Source of the DNA: CAWDVK01 sp963805715
GTDB lineage: Bacteria > Actinomycetota > Actinomycetes > Streptosporangiales > Streptosporangiaceae
Reading direction: 5' to 3'
DNA: 64,000 bases
NCBI GenBank assembly: GCA_963805715.1
Contig: CAWDVK010000001.1
Location: 62,001-126,000 of the forward strand
The notes beneath the pieces were generated by a model. The model had not been told where the DNA came from. It was given only the letters and a program-made list of their open reading frames with translations, and made no database searches. The position numbers and the translations under genes are program-made. Below, one piece after another: positions 58,713 through 64,000 of the stretch (the stretch's first letter is position 1; every line of letters begins with the position of its first letter).

Positions 58713-58898
58713 TTACTGGCGGCGGCTGGACTCATCGCCGGCATTGGCGATGATGACGGCGATGGGCGGGATCGCCATCGCCACGACCGAGATCACCACC
58801 GCGGCGACGACCGAGAACAGACGGATGACGGTCCAGGAGAGGGCGACCATGACCAGGCAGCTGCCCATCAGCGCGAAATAAAGGCGATTGCGGGTCAT
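58713..58898 (-). CDS. DUF3099-like small membrane protein
   Basis: 61 aa from ATG 58898 (GGGGGAG upstream); an in-frame ATG at 58916 is an alternative. Sequence YFALMGSCLVMVALSWTVIR and SVVAAVVISVVAMAIPPIAV give two membrane helices, with RNRLYFALMGSCL and IPPIAVIIAN matching the DUF3099 pattern found widely in actinobacteria. Function unknown. Confidence 0.75.
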   Translation of the reverse strand: MTRNRLYFALMGSCLVMVALSWTVIRLFSVVAAVVISVVAMAIPPIAVIIANAGDESSRRQ

Positions 58899-58975
58899 GA
58901 TCTGCGGCTCCCCCATGTGCAGGCCGGCCCCGCACGCCGGAAGGCTACCCGCGCCCGCCGGTCAGCAACCGCGGC

Positions 58976-59443
58976 TTACTTGCTGACGGTGCCCGTCAGC
59001 GCGTTCGTCACCGGCTGGCATCCGCCGGCCCTGGCCACTGCCGTGCTCCCGGCCCGCGCCGCCTCCGTCGGCCGGCAGCCGGGACCTGAATGCGCGCTGA
59101 TGCCGATCAGCACCGCGCAGAGCACCACGATCAGCGCCAGATGACTGACGGCCACCACCCGCAGCCAGCTCGGCACGTGCCGCGGCTGGGCGGCTGGCGA
59201 GCTGGCCACCCCCAGCCCCGATGAGCTGAGCCGGGGGCGGGCGGCCGCCCCGTGCCCCGGCCAGCCCGGCCCGCCCGCCAGCAGTCGCGCGCGCCGGTCC
59301 GGCAGCCGCTCGAGGCCCGGAGCGGGCTCGTCACCGGCCAGCCTGGTGAAGATGGCGTACATGGCGGCGAGGTGCGGTTCGGTGGCCTGCAGGATCTGCG
59401 CGATCCCGTCGAGGACTCGCTGCTGACAGGCTGGCAGGCTCAT
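58976..59443 (-). CDS. DUF3040-related single-pass membrane protein
   Basis: 155 aa. The N-terminus MSLPACQQRVLDGIAQILQA, TEPHLAAMYAIFTRLAGDEP is a recurrent actinobacterial motif of short cytoplasmic helices. A low-complexity Gly/Pro/Ala linker follows, then one membrane helix (VVAVSHLALIVVLCAVLIGI, ~100-119) and a short Cys-containing external tail (GCRPTE, GGCQPV). AGGAG precedes the ATG. Role unknown. Close relatives are usually near stress or partner-switching genes, as here. Confidence 0.7.
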   Translation of the reverse strand: MSLPACQQRVLDGIAQILQATEPHLAAMYAIFTRLAGDEPAPGLERLPDRRARLLAGGPGWPGHGAAARPRLSSSGLGVASSPAAQPRHVPSWLRVVAVSHLALIVVLCAVLIGISAHSGPGCRPTEAARAGSTAVARAGGCQPVTNALTGTVSK

Positions 59444-59599
59444 CGCTGGCTCCTACTGTCCGTTCCGTACGCCGTCGCGTTACGATACCCGCAGTACGGG
59501 TGGCAAACGTCCGCGTGGCCTCTCTTTTCCCTGGCCGCGTGCGGGCCTGCGGAGCAGATCGCCGTCGTCCCGCTGGTCCGCCCAGCAGCGTCCTGGCTG

Positions 59600-60577
59600 C
59601 TAGCCGAGGTTCATATGCAGGCGGATCGTGCTGCCGGCCGGACTGGCGGACCGGAGTTCCACGAGATCACAAACCTGATTGACGAGCCACAGGCCCTTCC
59701 CTCCGGGCAGGTCACCGGCCGGGAGCCGGGAGCAGGCCAGCGGATCCTCGATCACGCCCGTGTCGTGCAGCTGGCAGATGATCTCCCTGCCGGTATGCCA
59801 CACATGCGCCGTGCCGCCTGCTCTCGTGTGCCGCAGGGTGTTCGCTGCGACCTCGCTCGCAGCGATGACCAGGTCGGTCACCCGTTCCGCGGCGAGCCCG
59901 GCGCGACTGGCGGAGCGGGCGATCATGGCGCGGACCGGGCGCAGATCGTGCTCATACGCTAGCCGCTCCGCGGTCGCGGGCGGCGGCGGGATCGGGATGT
60001 CGCAGCCCGGCGGCAGGCGCGGCGGCTGCAGGTAGCTCGCGCTGACGGCCTCCCGGCAGTGGCGGGCGATGCTCGGGTGGGTGCGGGCCGCATTGGCGAG
60101 GACCGGCTCGGGCAGAGCGGTCACGTCGTAGGGGCACAGCCGGGTGGCCGGCGCCCCGGCGAACGCCGCGTTGGTCAGCGCCTCGTACCGGGTCACCTCG
60201 CAGAGCTCAGCGGCCGAGCGGCCTGCCCAGGCAGGCTCGCCCACGGACCAGACTCGCTGCTGCGGGTGCCGGTCCGCGAACGCGCGCAGGGACGGGATGA
60301 TGCGCGCCGGGTTACGGCCCAGCTCGGTCATATCGGCGAATGCCACCCGGCCCGGCTCGAAGGACAGCTCACCGCGGAGCCAGGAGAGCCTGGCTGCCGG
60401 GACAGTCATGAGGACGGGCTCATCGCGCTCCGCCGCAGCGTCCACGAGCTGCTGCAGGGCGGTGAGATAGTCCCCCATCGACTCGTAGAAGAGCGCAAGG
60501 TGGTGCAGGCCGGCCCCGGCGACTGGCGGGTCAGTCACCTCCACCCCCACGCGGGTCGAATCCTGGCCGCCTGGCAT
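59600..60577 (-). CDS. MEDS-HATPase anti-sigma regulatory protein
   Basis: 325 aa. Residues ~22-190 form a MEDS (DcmR-type sensory) domain: LHHLALFYESMGDYLTALQQ, MTVPAARLSWLRGELSFEPG, EPAWAGRSAAELCEVTRYEA, RLCPYDVTALPEPVLANAAR. Residues ~205-325 are an RsbW/SpoIIAB-like ATPase: VTDLVIAASEVAANTLRHTR (N box), ICQLHDTGVIEDPLA and GGKGLWLVNQVCDLVELRS (G box). It should bind a sigma factor or STAS protein and phosphorylate the latter. A STAS antagonist is divergent 170 bp away and a SpoIIE-like phosphatase remnant follows, a complete partner-switch set in layout. The start at ATG 60577 lacks a clear ribosome site. Confidence 0.88.
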   Translation of the reverse strand: MPGGQDSTRVGVEVTDPPVAGAGLHHLALFYESMGDYLTALQQLVDAAAERDEPVLMTVPAARLSWLRGELSFEPGRVAFADMTELGRNPARIIPSLRAFADRHPQQRVWSVGEPAWAGRSAAELCEVTRYEALTNAAFAGAPATRLCPYDVTALPEPVLANAARTHPSIARHCREAVSASYLQPPRLPPGCDIPIPPPPATAERLAYEHDLRPVRAMIARSASRAGLAAERVTDLVIAASEVAANTLRHTRAGGTAHVWHTGREIICQLHDTGVIEDPLACSRLPAGDLPGGKGLWLVNQVCDLVELRSASPAGSTIRLHMNLG

Positions 60578-60792
60578 GCGCGGCGCCTGGCGGCAGCCAT
60601 CGCCGGGCTGGCCGGCCGCGTCGCCTGGTCCGCAGGCCGGTGCCAGCCGAGGCTGCGATAATTCCTCGAAAATACATGCCTGCCGCCCTAACTGCCCGGA
60701 CGGATCGCAGACATGCGCCGCACGGGTGACTTGATGCGCGCGCGTACGATGTGTGCGGTATACCTTCCTTTCCAGGTTTCTACTTCCCTGGG

Positions 60793-61215
60793 GTGAGCGT
60801 GGAAGGACTCTGGCTCTCGTCCGATCTTCGTGATGGCAGCATGGTCGTCACGATCCGCGGCGATCTTGACATCGTCACGAGCGGGCAGCTCGACGAGCAA
60901 CTGACGCGCGCCCGCGCCGCGAGCAGCCGGGTGATTCTCGATCTGGCCGGCGTCGATTTCATGGACACCAGCGCCCTGGCCGTCATCGTCGGCCACTGGA
61001 AGACGATCGAGTCGGGCGGCGGGACGCTCGCCCTGGCCGGGGCTCGTTACCGGTACACCAAGACCCTGTGGATCACCGGGCTCGCTGACCGGCTCACGCT
61101 CTACGAGAGCGTCGAGCAGGCTCTCGCGGCCGGCTCGCACCCGGCCGGCGACAACGGCCTGCTGCCGGCCCTTCTGGCCAGGACCCGGCCGCGGGCTGAG
61201 CGGCGCCGCGGGTAG
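60793..61215 (+). CDS. STAS-domain anti-sigma factor antagonist
   Basis: About 140 aa from GTG 60793 (GTG 60751 and GTG 60799 are alternatives). STAS core: DGSMVVTIRGDLDIVTSGQL (~10-30), SRVILDLAGVDFMDTSALAV (the conserved D-x-S/T-(A/G)-L region with phosphorylatable Ser/Thr), TLALAGARYRYTKTLWITGL and YESVEQALA. It counters an RsbW-like kinase by binding it in unphosphorylated form. Lies between the MEDS-HATPase gene and the SpoIIE phosphatase remnant. A basic Pro/Arg tail follows the domain. Confidence 0.87.
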   Translation: MSVEGLWLSSDLRDGSMVVTIRGDLDIVTSGQLDEQLTRARAASSRVILDLAGVDFMDTSALAVIVGHWKTIESGGGTLALAGARYRYTKTLWITGLADRLTLYESVEQALAAGSHPAGDNGLLPALLARTRPRAERRRG

Positions 61216-61251
61216 CCGCCGATGCCTGCCGGGTCAGCCTGACCGCGCTGG

Positions 61252-62445
61252 TCAGCGAATCCGGACCGCGACCAGGCAGGCGTCGTCGTCAGTGTCCGAC
61301 GAGGCCAGCCCGACGAGGTGGTCGGCATAGCTGCTGATGTCGGTCACCGGCCGCCCGGCGATGCGCAGCAGCGCTTCCAGGGACCTGTCGACCGACTCGT
61401 TGCGCTGCTCGATCAGGCCGTCGGTGAACAGCAGCAGCGCGTCACCGGCCCGCGGCGACGTGCAGGCCTCGGTATAGCTGGCGTCAGGATCCGCGCCGAG
61501 CAGCAGCCCTGACTCCGCACTGAGCTGGGACGCGCGGCCGTCCCGCACCAGGACGGGCGGGAAGTGGCCGGCCTGCGCCCAGCGCAGCACCCGCGCGGCC
61601 GGGTCGTAGAGGCCGCAGATCGCGGTGCCGACGATGCCGTCGGTCAGGTGGCAGGCCGCGCTGTTCAGCCAGCCCAGCAGCGCTGCCGGGCCCGCCCCGG
61701 TGATCGCCAGCCCGCGCAGGCAGTTCCGCAGCGTCACCATGCCGGTCACGGCGTCGATGCCGTGCCCGGCGACGTCCCCGACGACCAGCAGTACCTCGCC
61801 GGATGGCAGCAGCACCGTGTCATACCAGTCGCCGCTCACCAGGTGGCCGGGCCCGGCCGGGCGGTACCGGGCCGCTACGTCCAGGCCCCCGCGTCAACGG
61901 GCTCGGAGGACTGCGGGGTGATCGCCTGCTGGAGGCGCAGCGCCAGCCGGTGCTCCTCCGCAGCCCGTTCCTCGGTGTCAGCCAGCAGCTCCCGGGCAGC
62001 AGCGAAGGCGACCTGTGCGCCCGGAAGACTTCCACGGCCGCCACGTCATCGGGAGCCACCCGGCTGTGCAGCCGTGCCACCGGTATCGGCCGGCCAGGGT
62101 CCTGGCCGAACAGCGAGAAGGTCTCTGCTGTCCAGTGCACCTCCCCGGTGAGCAGGTTCTCCTCCCAGCCGCCGATCTGGCCGAGCCGCTGCGCCTGCTG
62201 CAGCAGGCGCAGCGGCGCGCTCGCCCTCGTCGGCGCGCCGCCAGGTGATCACGACGCCGTCGAACAGCGCGGCGACGCGCACGCTGAGCACCGGTGCCGC
62301 GGCCAGGCCCCGCCCGTCTGCGGTCAGGGCCTCGCCGGAGAGGGTCTGCGGCTCGCCGGTCGCCAGGACGGCGGCGGCCCGGTCGAAGAGACCGCCGGAC
62401 AGCGCCGCCCGCGGGTACAGCTCCAGCAGGCCGGTGACTATGTCA
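61252..62445 (-). pseudogene. PAS/SpoIIE-type PP2C phosphatase, multiply frameshifted
   Basis: Four consecutive coding pieces lie in changing minus-strand frames. (1) LLELYPRAALSGGLFDRAAA to VITWRRADEGE, a PAS-like domain, about 62445-62215. (2) RLLQQAQRLGQIGGWEENLL to VAAVEVFRA, a second PAS-like domain, about 62205-62020. (3) QVAFAAARELLADTEERAAE to LRLQQAITPQSSEPVDAG, the linker helix, about 62015-61890. (4) GLDVAARYRPAGPGHLVSGD to the end, with the SpoIIE metal site SGDWYDTVLL, VVGDVAGHGIDA and LLLFTDGLIEQR, 61885-61252. At least three single-base shifts separate them. Piece 4 alone (GTG 61839) could give a 195-aa phosphatase core. Such enzymes dephosphorylate STAS antagonists like the one next door. 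Confidence 0.8.
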
Positions 62446-62645
62446 CCAAGCCGGTCGACACCAAGGAACTGCTCAGCTGCATGGAACGCTGCTGCAGGCC
62501 GGAAACGAGGCCGCGGATGGCCAGGGTTCCCGGTGACCGCGCGCGCCCGGCCGCCCGGCCGCGCGGGGGCCGCGCCTGCGCTGCTTCCGCCATCGTCCGT
62601 CGCCCTGCGCTCCTGCAGGCGCCCTGGTCTCCGTCATCTCAGTAA
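62433..62645 (+). pseudogene. response-regulator C-terminal scar
   Basis: The plus-strand frame from 62433 reads GDYVTKPVDTKELLSCMERC, the end of a receiver domain with the conserved Lys-Pro (TKPVD) and last helix, then a basic tail to a stop at 62645. Upstream of 62433 the same bases belong to the opposite-strand phosphatase, so only ~30 codons of the regulator survive. The two gene ends meet head to tail at this point, a likely deletion joint. Confidence 0.55.
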
Positions 62646-62729
62646 GCTGCGGGTGTACTGCCCGGCTCATCGCGGAGGTGGCTCATACCGAGCTCAGGTC
62701 TGACCCAGAGCGCTGTCGGCCTGATCAGC

Positions 62730-63464
62730 GTGGCGACCTCGTCGGAGCCTCGCGCGCTGAGCCGCCTGGCGGCCCTTGCCGTCAGCCAGGTGGCTGGCTG
62801 CGCGGCGGCGAGCGCCGTGCTGTGGCGGGACGGCGAGCCCTCGGTCACGGCGGCCAGCCATCCGGAAGTGACCCGGCTGATCGACGCCCAGATCAGCGCA
62901 GGCCGCGGCCCCCTGCTCGAGGCGATGGCGAGCGGAGCCACGATGAGCTGCCCGGACACGCTCGCCGAGCAGCGCTGGCCCGAGTACGCGGCCGCAGCGC
63001 TGAGCCTCGGCGTCCGCTGCTCGGTCACTCTCGGCTACCTCGCCGCGCCAGGCTCAGTGACCCTGTCCCTGCTGGGTGCCCGGCCGCGGTCCATGGACCC
63101 GGATCAGGTCGCGCTGGCGGAGCTCCTGGTCGCATTCGGCGGCGCGCTGGTCGGGGTCATGTCCGGCTACGACGATGCCCAGCGCACGGCTGGCCAGCTG
63201 CGTGATGCCGCCGAGGCGCGATCCCTGATGGATCAGGCGAAGGGCATCCTGATGCATGCCCTCAGCTGCAGCGCTGACGACGCACTGGAGCGGATGCGGC
63301 AGGTGTCCCAGCGCACCAACATGCGGGCCACCGAGGTGGCCAGGACCATCATCGACGCGCACGCCGGCCGGGCCAGCTGGCCAGCCGACATGGTCAGGGC
63401 CGGAAACGGGCGGCAGCGGGCGCCGCGCGCCCGTGCTGCCCGCTCGCCCCGGGCAACAGCGTGA
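62730..63464 (+). CDS. GAF-ANTAR domain regulator
   Basis: 244 aa from GTG 62730. A GAF-like domain spans about 5-145 (LSRLAALAVSQVAGCAAASA, TRLIDAQISAGRGPLLEAMA, SVTLGYLAAPGSVTLSLLGA). An ANTAR RNA-binding domain covers about 155-215 (LRDAAEARSLMDQAKGILMH, CSADDALERMRQVSQRTNMR, ATEVARTIIDA). It acts as an RNA antiterminator responding to a GAF ligand. The upstream codons (PSSGLTQSAVGLISVA) look coding and are preceded by GGAGGTGG and an ATA at 62685, so translation may begin earlier at a non-standard codon, or an ATG was altered. A basic Ala/Arg tail ends the protein. Confidence 0.87.
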   Translation: MATSSEPRALSRLAALAVSQVAGCAAASAVLWRDGEPSVTAASHPEVTRLIDAQISAGRGPLLEAMASGATMSCPDTLAEQRWPEYAAAALSLGVRCSVTLGYLAAPGSVTLSLLGARPRSMDPDQVALAELLVAFGGALVGVMSGYDDAQRTAGQLRDAAEARSLMDQAKGILMHALSCSADDALERMRQVSQRTNMRATEVARTIIDAHAGRASWPADMVRAGNGRQRAPRARAARSPRATA

Positions 63465-63598
63465 GCGCGTCGCAGCAGGCGGGCAGGTCCTGCGGCCGCC
63501 GCCACCATGTCCGGCATCGGGACCCCCAGCGGCGTGCTGTTCCGCTGCTGCCGCCGGACGATAGCCTGGTGGCTTGACTCCACAGACGGGCACGGGCC

Positions 63599-64000
63599 AT
63601 GCCGGACGCAGCTGAGCGCCTGGAGGCAGGCGGCGATATCGGCGGGCTGAAGTCACGCGGCAGCGCACTGCGGCAGGCCGCCGCCCTGCCGGGCACCGAC
63701 CTGCGATCGCTGCTGGACGCGGCGCTGGCCGAGCTGGACGGCGCGATCGACGCGCTCAGCTCGGCCGAGGGCCCCGGCGAGTCCGGCGACGGCCGGGCGC
63801 CCGGCGCGGCGCAATCAGAGCGCAGGCTGCTGCGCGCCGTGTTCCAGCAGCTGCCGATCCCCCTGTTCCTGCTGGGCCGCGACGGCACGATCCGCCGGGC
63901 GAACGGCGCCGCGAGCGCGCTGCTGGGCTCCGGCCCCGGCTACGCGACGGGAAAACCGTTGACCTCGCTCGTCGACCCGGCCAGCCGGGCCGTCGTGTCG
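63599..64000 (+). CDS. PAS-domain signalling protein, 5' part (runs off the window)
   Basis: From ATG 63599 the frame is open to the window end (134 codons). A helical N-terminal region (LRSLLDAALAELDGAIDALS) and Pro/Gly/Asp linker precede a PAS domain: RRLLRAVFQQLPIPLFLLGR, DGTIRRANGAASALLG and GKPLTSLVDPASRAVV. In this neighbourhood such proteins usually continue into GAF and SpoIIE phosphatase or kinase domains; the output domain lies outside the window. Confidence 0.75.
   Translation, partial: MPDAAERLEAGGDIGGLKSRGSALRQAAALPGTDLRSLLDAALAELDGAIDALSSAEGPGESGDGRAPGAAQSERRLLRAVFQQLPIPLFLLGRDGTIRRANGAASALLGSGPGYATGKPLTSLVDPASRAVVS

Overview
The window is very GC-rich, roughly 70% or more by eye. 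It has many GTG starts, 4-nt ATGA/GTGA gene overlaps, and families typical of Actinomycetota (WhiB, ANTAR, DUF3099, STAS/SpoIIE partner-switching proteins, PaaABCDE with a TetR repressor, an actinobacterial-type LLM oxidoreductase). It is best read as a chromosomal segment of a high-GC actinobacterium, perhaps near Streptosporangiales or Frankiales; that placement is inference. I see no rRNA, tRNA, CRISPR array, transposase, integrase or replication origin.

Layout. 0-2.3 kb: pncB (NAD salvage), divergent from a GNAT acetyltransferase, with a duplicated 21-bp element between them and an L,D-transpeptidase remnant behind. 2.4-12.1 kb: a complete nine-gene V/A-type ATPase operon (G/H-C-I-K-F-E-A-B-D) bracketed by two CBS-CBS-BON proteins. 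12.2-18.8 kb: a Tat-exported FAD oxidase, a likely amylosucrase remnant, a secreted M23-like protein with a long leader, two small membrane proteins, a truncated PAS kinase abutting a nucleotidyltransferase remnant, and a fatty acid desaturase. 19.0-20.6 kb: a redox module of zinc-ribbon-like protein, ferredoxin-reductase-like flavoprotein (frameshifted) and sulfite-oxidase-like molybdoenzyme. 20.8-24.3 kb: an LLM oxidoreductase, an SRPBCC protein and a LigD-like phosphoesterase-polymerase without ligase domain. 24.4-28.6 kb: a sugar-phosphate operon (pgi, gnd, pgl, HAD phosphatase). 29-33.2 kb: a DUF2142 membrane protein and aminopeptidase N. 33.3-37.9 kb: a branched-chain/2-oxoacid dehydrogenase operon (E1alpha, E1beta, E2) divergent from an Lrp/AsnC regulator.

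38.0-44.9 kb: the aerobic phenylacetate pathway (TetR/PaaR-like regulator, paaZ, paaABCDE) with two matching operator-like palindromes. 44.9-52.6 kb: a secreted serine protease, a secreted S33 hydrolase, a COG4315 repeat protein, a PlsC-like acyltransferase coupled to a patatin, and an amidase. 52.6-56.0 kb: a chorismate mutase / prephenate dehydratase / DAHP synthase fusion divergent from lysA. 56.0-64.0 kb: a stress-signalling island (ANTAR, WhiB, response regulator, universal stress protein, MEDS-HATPase, STAS, SpoIIE phosphatase, GAF-ANTAR, PAS) with several broken genes and gene-end scars.

Two themes recur. First, broken frames: E2, the ferredoxin reductase, the ANTAR protein and the SpoIIE phosphatase all show frame changes inside recognisable domains, and E1alpha/E1beta are joined through a 13-bp triplication. 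These are either genuine slippage mutations or indel errors in a GC-rich assembly, and raw reads would decide. Second, gene-end debris: remnants of L,D-transpeptidase, amylosucrase, nucleotidyltransferase, HAD protein, histidine kinase and response regulator lie in otherwise unexplained gaps.
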